Below, piece after piece: positions 1-7,258 of a stretch of DNA of 12,934 bases. Origin of the DNA: LB3-1 sp036402055 (lineage in GTDB: Bacteria > Chloroflexota > Chloroflexia > Chloroflexales > Kallotenuaceae); the NCBI GenBank assembly GCA_036402055.1, contig DASWTQ010000503.1, positions 1 to 12,934 on the forward strand, written 5' to 3'. The position numbers and the translations under genes were made by a program. The notes below the pieces were generated by a model. It ran no database searches, was not told the DNA's origin, and saw only the letters and a program-made list of their open reading frames with translations. Position 1 is the stretch's first letter, and every line of letters starts with the position of its first letter.

Positions 1-604
1 ATGCGGAGGCGCAGGGCACGATCTTCGGCAGCGGTATCGGCGTGGTGGTCTTGAAGCGCCTTGAAGACGCGCTGGAAGACGGCGATACGATCCACACGGT
101 GATCAAAGGGACCGCGATTAATAATGATGGCGCGCATAAGATGAGCTACACCGCGCCGAGTGTCGACGGCCAGGCTGAGGTGATCGCCGCCGCCCAGCGT
201 GTGGCGCAGGTTGAGGCCGAGAGCATCGGCTATATCGAGGCGCACGGCACCGCTACCGCGCTGGGCGATCCGATCGAGATTGCCGCGCTGACCAAAGTGT
301 TTCGCCTCAGCACGCAGCGGCAGCAGTTCTGCGGCATCGGCTCCGTCAAAACCAACATCGGCCATCTTGACGCCGCCGCCGGTGTAGCCGGTCTGATCAA
401 GACCGTGCTGGCGCTCAAGCATCGGAAGATCCCGCCCAGCCTGCACTATACCGCGCCCAATCCCAAGATCGATTTTGCCTCCAGTCCATTTTATGTCAAC
501 AGTAAGCTAAGTGATTGGCCGGCTCGGTCAACACCACGGCGGGCCGGAGTCAGCTCGTTCGGCGTTGGCGGTACGAACGCCCATGTCATTCTGGAAGAAG
601 CGCC
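1..604 (+). other. KS domain, C-terminal part (PKS1)
   Basis: This is the decarboxylative condensation domain. The active-site Cys lies left of the window. The two catalytic His are visible: EAHGTAT (His codon 243-245) and NIGHLD (His codon 363-365). The GVSSFGVGGTNAHVILEEAP block closes the domain near 604. The motif reads HGTAT rather than the common HGTGT. KS3 at the right edge shares this, KS2 does not. Confidence 0.95.
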
Positions 605-3600
605 GGAGCAGCAGCCCGCGCCTGCGACCCGCACGTGGCAGATCTTGCCGCTAGCCGCCAAGACACGTACCGCCCTGGATAACGCGACTGCCAATCTGGC
701 GGCGCACCTGCGCGAGCACCCCGACCTCAGCCTGGCCGATGTCGCCTACACCTTGCAGGTCGGTCGTAGCCCGTTCAATCACCGGCGTGTGATCATCAGC
801 GACGATCTCGCGGCTGCCGCCGCCGCCATGGATGAGCGCGATCCCCAGCAAGTCTTTTCAGGGATGACTGAGGCAGACGCCAGGGGAGTCGCGTTCTTGC
901 TGCCGGGGCAGGGCGCGCAGTATGTGGGCATGGGGCGGGAGCTGTACGAGACGGAGCCGGTCTTCCGCCAAGCGATGGATCGCTGCTGCGATCTGCTGCG
1001 GCCACAGCTGGGCCTTGACCTGCGCAGCGTACTGTATCCGCCGCCAACCGATGCCGTAGCCGCCACCACGCAGCTGACGCAGACAGCCATCGCGCAGCCG
1101 GCGCTGTTTGTCGTCGAGTACGCGCTGACGCAGCTCTGGCAGTCGTGGGGCATCACACCGGCGGCGCTGCTCGGCCACTCGATCGGCGAGTACGTCGCGG
1201 CCACGCTGGCGGGCGTGTTCACCCTCGCCGATGCGCTGCGCCTCGTGGCTACGCGTGGCCGCCTGATGCAAGAGCTGCCGCCTGGCGCCATGCTGGCGAT
1301 CCCGCGCGGCGAGTGGGAGGTGCGCGCGCTGCTACCGGCGGATGTTGATCTGGCAGCCGTCAACGGTCCCAGTGCCTGCGTGGTTTCCGGCCCGATTCCC
1401 GCGATCGACGCGCTGGCGGAGCGGCTGGCGGCGCAGGGAATCGAGACGCGGCGACTGCACACATCGCACGCCTTCCACTCGGCCCTGCTCGACCCGATCC
1501 TGCCCGCCTTTCGCGCTGCCGTCCAGCAGATCCGGCTCCAGCCGCCGCAGACGCCGTTCATCTCGAATCTGACCGGCACCTGGATCACGCCCGCGCAGGC
1601 CACCGATCCCGACTACTGGGTGCAGCACCTGCGCCAGCCCGTTCGCTTCGCCGATGGCCTCGCCGAGCTGCTGCGCGACGAGACGCGCGTCCTGCTCGAA
1701 GTCGGTCCCGGACAAACGCTGAGCACCTTCGCCCGCCAGCATCCTGCACAGCCTGCGGTCGTACACTCACTACGCCACCCGCACGAGCAGCAGTCGGATC
1801 TCGCTGTCATCCTGAGCAGCCTCGGGCGTTTGTGGTTGGCCGGAGTGACTGTTGATTGGAGCACTCTCCACGGCAGCGATCGCCGTCGTCGGGTCTCGCT
1901 GCCAGGCTACGCCTTCGACCGTGAGCGCTACTGGATCGAGCGCCGGCAGCGGGCACACAGCATGGCCGCAGCTCAAACCCCGGCGAGCGCCGGCAAACAG
2001 GCTGATCCCGCCGACTGGTTCTACCTGCCCTCATGGAAGCGAACAGTGCCGCCAGCGCTCCAGCCGCAGCTTGCCGAGCACGGCCCCTGGCTCGTCTTCG
2101 CCGATGAGTTTGGGATAGGTAGCGCGCTGGTGGATCTGCTCACGCAGCGCGGACAGCCGGTGATTAGCGTTCATGCGGGACAAAGCTTCGGGCAGCGCGA
2201 TGAGACGAGCTACACCATCGATCCGCAGCGGCCGGACGGCTATAGCGAACTGCTCGCCGCGCTGCGTGAGCGCCAGCTCCAGCCCCAAACGATCGTGCAT
2301 CTTTGGACGCTTACAGCACAGGCCGCCGATAGCCCGGCAAGTACCAGCTTCGAGTCGCTGTACGCGCGCGGTTTTGCTAGCCTGCTGGCGCTGACACAGG
2401 CGCTGGCACAACAGCTGGAGCCGGCATCGGTGCAGATCAATGTGGTAGCGGATCATATCCAGCGCGTTGCGGGAGAGCCGGTGGTTTACCTTGAAAAAGT
2501 GCCTTTGCTGGCGCTGGGCCTGGTTGTACCACAGGAGCAGCCGACCGTGAGCTGGCGCACGATCGATCTTGAGCTGCCGACACAGCCGGAAGCTATGATT
2601 AGCCAGCTGCTGGCTGAGCTTACCGCGCCGCCGGCAACCAGCGTGGTCTATCGCGGCAACCAGCGCTGGCTGCCTGCATTCGAGCCGATTCGGCTGGACG
2701 AGCCCGATCCGCTGGCGGTGCTACGGCCCCAAGGTGTCTATCTGATCGTCGGTGGGCTGGTTGGGCCGGGCTATGCGCTTGCGACCTATCTGGCCCAAAC
2801 CGTCCAGGCACGCCTGATTTTGATCGAGCAAACCGCGCCAGGCCCGAACGAGAGCCGGGATCACGCCCAGCAGGAGCTGGAGTCGCTTGGCGCTGAGGTG
2901 ACGCGCTATCACTGCGCCTTAGACGATACCGCGCAGATTGAAGCGTATATCCAGGAGACACTGGCGCGCACAGGCACGATCCACGGCGTGATCTACACCG
3001 TCGGCAGCGCCGGGCCGCAGATCTTTGCGCCGGTCCAGGATCTGACACCGGAAGAATGTCGCCAGATCTTCATCACCAGCTTGCACGGGCTACAGGCGCT
3101 CGATCAGGCGCTGCGCAGCGTCAATCTTGACTTCGGGCTGATCGTCTCATCGCTGGCAACGGTGCTGGGTGGACGTGGCTATGCGGCGTACGCCGCCGCG
3201 CATCTCACGCTGGATGCGCTGGCTCAAGAGATCGCGCACACGCAGCCGGGCCGCTGGCTGAGCGTGGGCTGGGACGCCTGGGCTATACCTGACGATACTA
3301 CGCGGCTGTCAGCATTCAGCGCCGATCACAACCAGCTCACGCTGACCGCCGACGAAGGATTGGCCGTGTTCCGGCGCGCACTCAGCGCGCGTATGGCTCA
3401 GCGCCTGGTTGTTTCCACGGCCGATCTCCCGACCCGCATCGCGCAGAACGCCGAGAGCATTTCCGCTTTACGAGCGCAGCTCCAGGCAGGATCGAGCGCC
3501 GAGTCAAAGGTGCTGCACCCGCGCCCGCAGCTTCAGACCGAATACGCTGCTCCACGCAACGAGATCGAGCAGACTCTGGCCGAGATCTGGCAGCGCGCGC

Positions 3601-3875
3601 TGGGCTTTGAGCAGATTGGCATTCATGACAACTTCTTCGAGCTAGGAGGCGACTCCTTTATCGCGATCCAGGTCATGGCGGGACTCAAAAAGCAGCTCAA
3701 CGTCGAGCTATCCGCCGTCAAGCTGTACCAGACCTTGACCATCAAGGCGCTTGCCGAAGTGCTGAGCCAGGATGAGGCGCTAGAGCAGCAGCGGCGCAAC
3801 GAGAAGCTCGACGACTTGCGGCAGCAGATGAGCCAGCGCCGGCAATACCAGCAGCAACGCCGCGCCCGCAGGTAG
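1..3875 (+). CDS. Modular type I polyketide synthase, C-terminal part (KS end-AT-KR-ACP), 5' end outside the window
   Basis: This is the 3' part of a PKS gene. The reading frame is open from the left edge (first full codon at 3) to TAG at 3873-3875, giving 1290 visible residues. The visible module adds one extender unit to an ACP-bound chain in the cytoplasm. Domain order is KS C-terminal half (about residues 1-200), KS-AT linker, malonyl-type AT (about 297-590), KR (about 670-1140), ACP (about 1183-1256) and a basic Gln/Arg-rich tail. The gap between AT and KR is too short for DH, MT or ER domains. No thioesterase follows the ACP, so the chain must pass to another protein. An internal GTG at 42 is in frame but lies inside the conserved KS core and is not the start. 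The KR looks inactive (see its own entry). The next gene starts 129 bases downstream on the same strand. The PKS assignment is certain; the product is unknown. Confidence 0.97.
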   Translation, partial: AEAQGTIFGSGIGVVVLKRLEDALEDGDTIHTVIKGTAINNDGAHKMSYTAPSVDGQAEVIAAAQRVAQVEAESIGYIEAHGTATALGDPIEIAALTKVFRLSTQRQQFCGIGSVKTNIGHLDAAAGVAGLIKTVLALKHRKIPPSLHYTAPNPKIDFASSPFYVNSKLSDWPARSTPRRAGVSSFGVGGTNAHVILEEAPEQQPAPATRTWQILPLAAKTRTALDNATANLAAHLREHPDLSLADVAYTLQVGRSPFNHRRVIISDDLAAAAAAMDERDPQQVFSGMTEADARGVAFLLPGQGAQYVGMGRELYETEPVFRQAMDRCCDLLRPQLGLDLRSVLYPPPTDAVAATTQLTQTAIAQPALFVVEYALTQLWQSWGITPAALLGHSIGEYVAATLAGVFTLADALRLVATRGRLMQELPPGAMLAIPRGEWEVRALLPADVDLAAVNGPSACVVSGPIPAIDALAERLAAQGIETRRLHTSHAFHSALLDPILPAFRAAVQQIRLQPPQTPFISNLTGTWITPAQATDPDYWVQHLRQPVRFADGLAELLRDETRVLLEVGPGQTLSTFARQHPAQPAVVHSLRHPHEQQSDLAVILSSLGRLWLAGVTVDWSTLHGSDRRRRVSLPGYAFDRERYWIERRQRAHSMAAAQTPASAGKQADPADWFYLPSWKRTVPPALQPQLAEHGPWLVFADEFGIGSALVDLLTQRGQPVISVHAGQSFGQRDETSYTIDPQRPDGYSELLAALRERQLQPQTIVHLWTLTAQAADSPASTSFESLYARGFASLLALTQALAQQLEPASVQINVVADHIQRVAGEPVVYLEKVPLLALGLVVPQEQPTVSWRTIDLELPTQPEAMISQLLAELTAPPATSVVYRGNQRWLPAFEPIRLDEPDPLAVLRPQGVYLIVGGLVGPGYALATYLAQTVQARLILIEQTAPGPNESRDHAQQELESLGAEVTRYHCALDDTAQIEAYIQETLARTGTIHGVIYTVGSAGPQIFAPVQDLTPEECRQIFITSLHGLQALDQALRSVNLDFGLIVSSLATVLGGRGYAAYAAAHLTLDALAQEIAHTQPGRWLSVGWDAWAIPDDTTRLSAFSADHNQLTLTADEGLAVFRRALSARMAQRLVVSTADLPTRIAQNAESISALRAQLQAGSSAESKVLHPRPQLQTEYAAPRNEIEQTLAEIWQRALGFEQIGIHDNFFELGGDSFIAIQVMAGLKKQLNVELSAVKLYQTLTIKALAEVLSQDEALEQQRRNEKLDDLRQQMSQRRQYQQQRRARR
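888..1770 (+). other. AT domain, malonyl-CoA type (PKS1)
   Basis: This domain loads the extender unit onto the ACP. FLLPGQGAQYVGMG opens it. The nucleophile is Ser in GHSIGEY (codon 1179-1181). The specificity loop is HAFH (1467-1478), which with GHSIG indicates malonyl-CoA rather than methylmalonyl-CoA (YASH, GHSQG). The post-AT linker ends with YWIERR near 1947. The DNA is strikingly similar to the AT of PKS2. Confidence 0.94.
1345..1565 (+). repeat. AT-coding DNA repeat, copy 1
   Basis: This part of the PKS1 AT gene matches 9318-9538 of PKS2 at an offset of 7973. By eye, 1441-1560 differs at only five positions, all synonymous. The run 1494-1558 (65 bases) is identical to 9467-9531. Such silent-site identity points to recent duplication or gene conversion. 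Confidence 0.85.
2016..3420 (+). other. KR domain, probably inactive (PKS1)
   Basis: The fold is a ketoreductase: a structural subdomain starting at WFYLPSWKR, then a Rossmann subdomain from about 2736. Several conserved positions are changed. The glycine motif reads VGGLVGPG, with Val (2760-2762) where the PKS2 KR has Gly. The HAAG stretch reads YTVG. The active-site Lys is Ser (3078-3080, in ITSLHG, against DPKIHG in PKS2). The Asn of YxxxN is His (3201-3203). Ser (3147-3152) and Tyr (3189-3191) remain. The module probably leaves the beta-keto group unreduced. Confidence 0.85.
3550..3872 (+). other. ACP domain and basic C-terminal tail (PKS1)
   Basis: This carrier domain holds the growing chain on phosphopantetheine. 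The attachment Ser is in LGGDSF (codon 3654-3656). LGGDS is also the form usual in peptidyl carriers, but the context is purely PKS. After the helical end near 3770 comes a polar tail rich in Glu, Gln and Arg that could form a coiled coil. Its last 15 residues hold six Arg and no acidic residue. This is a likely docking element towards the next PKS protein. Confidence 0.9.
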
Positions 3876-4004
3876 CGGACGGTGACGCGGTGTGTCAGGC
3901 AACTATGATTACCGGTATAACATAACGTTTCCTCAGCGCTGATAAGTACCGAAAAATACGGCAAAATCCGCGCGACGGCATAGATAGGCAAGGTAGCTAG
4001 AACG
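3876..4004 (+). other. Intergenic gap PKS1-acylase
   Basis: No gene fits in these 129 bases. There is a perfect 10-bp palindrome TCAGCGCTGA at 3933-3942 and an A+T-richer patch with a TATAAC hexamer at 3916-3921, but no good -35 partner is visible. A weak ribosome-binding site AAGGT (3990-3994) precedes the acylase start. No hairpin followed by a T-run marks a terminator, so read-through from PKS1 into the acylase gene is possible. The palindrome could be chance. Confidence 0.5.
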
Positions 4005-6413
4005 ATGCGATTGCTACGAAAAATCCTCAAAGGTCTGCTGGTATTTCTTGTCGTCGTCGTCATCATAGCATCGGCCGGCGGTACATGGTTCGTGCGCCGA
4101 ACATGGCCTCAAGTCGATGGGACGGTGACAATCACAGGCTTGCAGCAGCCGGTCGAGATCATCCGTGATCAATGGGGTATTCCGCATATCTACGCGAAGA
4201 ATGAGACCGATCTTTTCTTTGCGCAGGGCTATGTCCATGCGCAGGATCGGCTGTGGCAGATGGAGTTTAATCGCCGCATAGGTCACGGCACGCTGAGCGC
4301 CGTGTTCGGCGCCGCGACGCTTCCGTTTGATCGCTACACGCGAACGATGGGACTGCGCCTTGCCGCCGAGCGTGAGCTAGCTATGCTCGACACTGAGACT
4401 CGTACCGTGCTCGATAGCTATGCGGCGGGTATCAACGCCTATATCACGAGTCACCAGAATCGCCTGCCGATTGAGTTTCAAGCGCTGAGCCACACGCCCG
4501 AGCCCTGGACGCCACTTGACACGCTGGTCTGGGGCAAAGTCATGGCCTCGACATTATCGTGGAATCATGTGCTGGAGACTCTTCGCGCCGATCTCCTAAG
4601 CAAGCTGGGCCAGCCTGCCGCGCAGCAGCTGATGCCGCCCTACGCCTACGGCCTGCCGATCAATGTGCCTGATGGCATCGAGCAGTTCAAGTGGTCTCAG
4701 GAGGCCGGCACGCCGCTGCCCGACGACGTAGCCGAACTGCTCAATCGTCATCATATCAGCCAGGGCAGCAACAACTGGGTGCTTGACGGCAGCCGAACTG
4801 CTAGCGGAAAGCCGCTCCTCGCCAACGATACCCACCTGGGATTAGGGATGCCCTCATCCTGGTACGAGAACGGCCTGCATGGCGGTCGCTTCGATACCGT
4901 TGGCTTTACCTTTCCTGGCGTGCCTGCGGTGATCATCGGTCACAACCAGCGGATCGCCTGGGGCGTTACCGATCTTCCCTCGGATGTGCAAGACTTGTAC
5001 ATTGAGAAGCTGAATGATCGTGAGCATCCGACTCAGTACGAGTACATGAATACATGGCATGATCTGGAGATCCGGCAGGAAGTCATCGAAGTGCAGGGGA
5101 GCAAGCCGATCACGCTGGAGGTAGGCATCACGCGCCACGGGCCAATCGTCAACGATATTGTGCCGCGCATGGCCGAGGGCGAGCCGATCGCCCTGCGCTG
5201 GGCCACCCTTGACGGCGCCAATCTGATGCGCGGCGTGCTCCAGATCAATCTCGCGACAAACTGGGCCCAGTTCCGCACGGCGCTGACGTTCTGGGACTCG
5301 CCGACGCAGCACTTCGTCTATGCCGATGTCGACGGCAACATCGGCTACCACACGGCCGGCGATCTTCCACTGCGCAAGCCCGGGCACCAGGGCCTGTTCC
5401 CTGTCCCCGGCTGGACCGATGAGTATGAGTGGGATGGCATGATCGAGGACGAGCAGCTCTACAGCGTTTTCAATCCGCCTGATAATTTTTTTGCCACAGC
5501 CAACGATGCTGTTGTTCCGACAACCTACCGGTATCAGCAGGCCTATGGCTACGAGTGGACCGATCCATATCGGATCAAGCGCATCAAGGATCATCTAGCC
5601 GTCACATCCAAGGCCACGGTTGAGGACATGCGCGCGCTGCAAGCGGACTCGTTCTCGCAGCCGGCCGAAATACTGCGCCCCTACCTGCTGAGCGTCACGC
5701 CCCAAAACGATCTGGAGCGCCAGGCGCTTGAGCAGGTCAGAGGCTGGGATCTTCGCTTCGAGACCGACCGGGTTGGCGCGACGATCTTCCAGGTCTGGAG
5801 CTGGTTTCTAGTCGATAATACGCTCCGCGACGAGCTAGGTGAAAAGACGCTGATCGCGTATCGCGGCTACGGCTGGCTCTCGATGGGCATGATGGTCGAT
5901 ATGCTCGACGAGCCGAACAATCAGTGGTTCGACGATCAAAGTACTGCTGCGGTTGAGAGCCGCGACGATATAAGCCGGCGCAGCCTGGCTGATGCCCTTG
6001 AGTGGCTGCAAACGCACCACGGAGCAGATGTATCGGGCTGGACGTGGGGCCGCATCCACACGATCACCTTTGTGCATCAGCCCCTTGGTCAAAGCGGCAT
6101 CCCGATCGTCGAGCGCATCTTCAACAGTCCGACTATTCCAGCACGCGGCAGCGAGTTCACCATCAATAGTGCCTGGCTCACTCCTGGTAGCTCGTTCCGC
6201 ATGGACGGCGGCACGGCTCAGCGCATGGTTATCAACCTGGCTAACTGGGATGACTCGGGCGCGATCAACTCGACGGGACAGAGCGAGCACATCTTTCATC
6301 CGCACCGCACCGATATGATCGAGCCGTGGGAAAAGGTAGAGCTTCACCCAATGCTCTTCTCGCGCGCGGCGGTTGAGAAGAGCAGCGCAAGCCGCCTGAC
6401 ACTGACACCCTAG
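4005..6413 (+). CDS. Penicillin acylase family (S45) Ntn-hydrolase, membrane-anchored or exported
   Basis: The 802-residue protein should hydrolyse an amide bond, releasing an acyl group from an amine. The length is normal for the family. Residues 1-9 are basic, followed by a hydrophobic stretch (about 10-28) with an AxA site at 22-24, so it is exported or anchored with the enzyme outside the cytoplasm. The propeptide is expected to cleave itself between Gly254 and Ser255 (QGSNNW, 4764-4769). Ser255 then becomes the N-terminal nucleophile of the beta chain. Other family blocks are WGIPHIYA, AQGYVHAQDRLWQME, YAAGINAYI, AWGVTDLPSDVQDLY, RHGPIV, YADVDGNIGY, and FFATAND with the presumed oxyanion Asn500 (codon 5502-5504). 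The start ATG at 4005 has a weak AAGGT ten bases upstream. Its place between two PKS genes suggests a role in product maturation (compare PvdQ), but an N-acyl-homoserine lactone acylase or a housekeeping acylase cannot be excluded. Confidence 0.95.
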   Translation: MRLLRKILKGLLVFLVVVVIIASAGGTWFVRRTWPQVDGTVTITGLQQPVEIIRDQWGIPHIYAKNETDLFFAQGYVHAQDRLWQMEFNRRIGHGTLSAVFGAATLPFDRYTRTMGLRLAAERELAMLDTETRTVLDSYAAGINAYITSHQNRLPIEFQALSHTPEPWTPLDTLVWGKVMASTLSWNHVLETLRADLLSKLGQPAAQQLMPPYAYGLPINVPDGIEQFKWSQEAGTPLPDDVAELLNRHHISQGSNNWVLDGSRTASGKPLLANDTHLGLGMPSSWYENGLHGGRFDTVGFTFPGVPAVIIGHNQRIAWGVTDLPSDVQDLYIEKLNDREHPTQYEYMNTWHDLEIRQEVIEVQGSKPITLEVGITRHGPIVNDIVPRMAEGEPIALRWATLDGANLMRGVLQINLATNWAQFRTALTFWDSPTQHFVYADVDGNIGYHTAGDLPLRKPGHQGLFPVPGWTDEYEWDGMIEDEQLYSVFNPPDNFFATANDAVVPTTYRYQQAYGYEWTDPYRIKRIKDHLAVTSKATVEDMRALQADSFSQPAEILRPYLLSVTPQNDLERQALEQVRGWDLRFETDRVGATIFQVWSWFLVDNTLRDELGEKTLIAYRGYGWLSMGMMVDMLDEPNNQWFDDQSTAAVESRDDISRRSLADALEWLQTHHGADVSGWTWGRIHTITFVHQPLGQSGIPIVERIFNSPTIPARGSEFTINSAWLTPGSSFRMDGGTAQRMVINLANWDDSGAINSTGQSEHIFHPHRTDMIEPWEKVELHPMLFSRAAVEKSSASRLTLTP

Positions 6414-6425
6414 TCTGCATCTACA

Positions 6426-6507
6426 CGTAGGACTGGCGCGCCTGGATGACGGATCAGCCCTACGCCAGCTCATCACAGACGCACTGACAAGCCAGGACGG
6501 CTTTGTC
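6426..6507 (+). terminator. Possible hairpins after the acylase gene
   Basis: Two imperfect stem-loops lie 13 to 94 bases after the acylase stop. The first pairs CGTAGG (6426-6431) with CCTACG (6459-6464), with an inner CTG/CAG after one mismatch. The second pairs GACAAGCC (6486-6493) with GGCTTTGTC (6499-6507), with one bulged T and a five-base loop. Neither is followed by a T-run, so a classical intrinsic terminator is not shown. The second also overlaps the inverted repeat at 6502. Confidence 0.25.
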
Positions 6508-6541
6508 AAAAATTTGACAAATGATAGCAATCCCGTAATAT
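6502..6541 (+). promoter_or_regulatory. Operator-like inverted repeat overlapping a promoter-like site
   Basis: TTTGTCAAA (6502-6510) and TTTGACAAA (6513-6521) form a perfect 9-bp inverted repeat with a two-base spacer. The right arm contains a consensus -35 hexamer TTGACA (6514-6519). A TAATAT hexamer (6536-6541, four of six matches to TATAAT) follows after 16 bases. Transcription would run rightwards to PKS2, leaving a leader of about 700 bases. A dimeric repressor bound here would block the -35 box. The repeat is certain; the promoter and operator roles are inferred. Confidence 0.45.
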
Positions 6542-7205
6542 TTATTGTGTAAACACCAGATTTATCCATCTACAAGCCTGGTCTACGCGACAAGCTACAA
6601 CACCACGATCAGCAAGTATGCTCTAAAAACCAGGTTGTTCGTGTACGAGATAACATCGACCTTGGCCGTGAGTGCACCATCACCGTGTCGTCTCACCTCC
6701 AGGTAGCATCCGTCACGAGCAACGATGTACACAGGATTGGCATGCCAGGCTCATGTATGGAACTGATAACTTCGGGCTTACTACAATCAGACAATTTGGC
6801 GACTCGTGTTGAAGCGCTAAGCCGGCATAGGCAGCGCCCGTCCGGTGCCTCAATGCCTGCATTGCTGGTGACGTGTGCATCTCCAGCACAACCACCCATC
6901 CCCGCCAACTCGATCTTCAAGCCCATCCAATCGCCGTCATGTTCCCGGCATTTCATCCACCAGGCGCGCGCAGCTCGCTCCAATTGCTGCTACGCCGGCT
7001 CCCGACAATCTCCGCTTAGCATGCGACTACCAGCGGCGACTCTGGATCAACTATGATCTTTGGGCCATGTTCGCGAGTCTGGAGCTACGGAGAGAGCCGC
7101 GCCTGCTTTGCGACAACTTTGGTTGAGCGTGACCGCCGATACGCGGTTAGTTATTCCCGACATGGGCGGCGAAGACGCCAGCCAGCCAGCCCCAAGGCGG
7201 ATCTA

Positions 7206-7225
7206 TTGCAGCATCATAGCTGCAA
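7206..7225 (+). repeat. Small inverted repeat in the PKS2 leader
   Basis: TTGCAGC and GCTGCAA form a perfect 7-bp inverted repeat around a six-base loop, ending 33 bases before the PKS2 start codon. It could be an RNA hairpin near the ribosome-binding site or a protein-binding site. At this length chance is possible. Confidence 0.35.
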
Positions 7226-7249
7226 GGTAGCCACTGATAGTGCCGGATG

Positions 7250-7255
7250 AAGGAG
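7250..7255 (+). promoter_or_regulatory. Ribosome-binding site of PKS2
   Basis: AAGGAG is a strong Shine-Dalgarno match. It lies three bases before ATG 7259 and six before GTG 7262. The latter spacing is more usual, so either may be the true start. An in-frame ATG at 7247 overlaps the site and has no good site of its own. An in-frame TAG at 7238-7240 limits any longer start. Confidence 0.6.
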
Positions 7256-7258
7256 TGC

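Larger units (their letters stand above)
6414..7258 (+). other. 845-base intergenic region without a convincing gene
   Basis: Short open frames exist on both strands (for example 6685-7056 + and 6693-6983 -). Their translations are rich in Ser, Pro, Arg and Cys, have no recognisable domain and lack good ribosome-binding sites, so I call none. The left part (about 6500-6640) is clearly richer in A+T than the genes and holds the inverted repeat and promoter-like site described separately. The rest could be a long 5' leader of PKS2 or a decayed gene. I see no transposase motif, tRNA or CRISPR-like repeat. Confidence 0.6.

Noticed and set aside
42..44. GTG at 42 as the start of the first PKS gene.
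   Set aside because: Codons 3-41 already encode conserved KS sequence (GTIFGSG), so the gene starts left of the window.
1947..2016. A DH, MT or ER domain between AT and KR.
   Set aside because: Fewer than about 30 residues separate the end of the AT linker from the start of the KR structural subdomain. The same holds in PKS2.
5310..5312. His436 in the acylase (TQHFVYAD) where many family members seem to have Asn, considered as a lost catalytic residue.
   Set aside because: Recalling E. coli penicillin G acylase, the oxyanion Asn (beta 241) lies in the later IANWNN block. This matches FFATAND, where Asn500 is conserved. The His is a variation, not evidence of inactivation.
6685..7056. A 123-residue + strand open frame in the intergenic region.
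   Set aside because: No domain, no good ribosome-binding site, and a Ser/Pro/Arg/Cys-rich composition typical of non-coding DNA. Overlapping frames of similar quality exist on the other strand.
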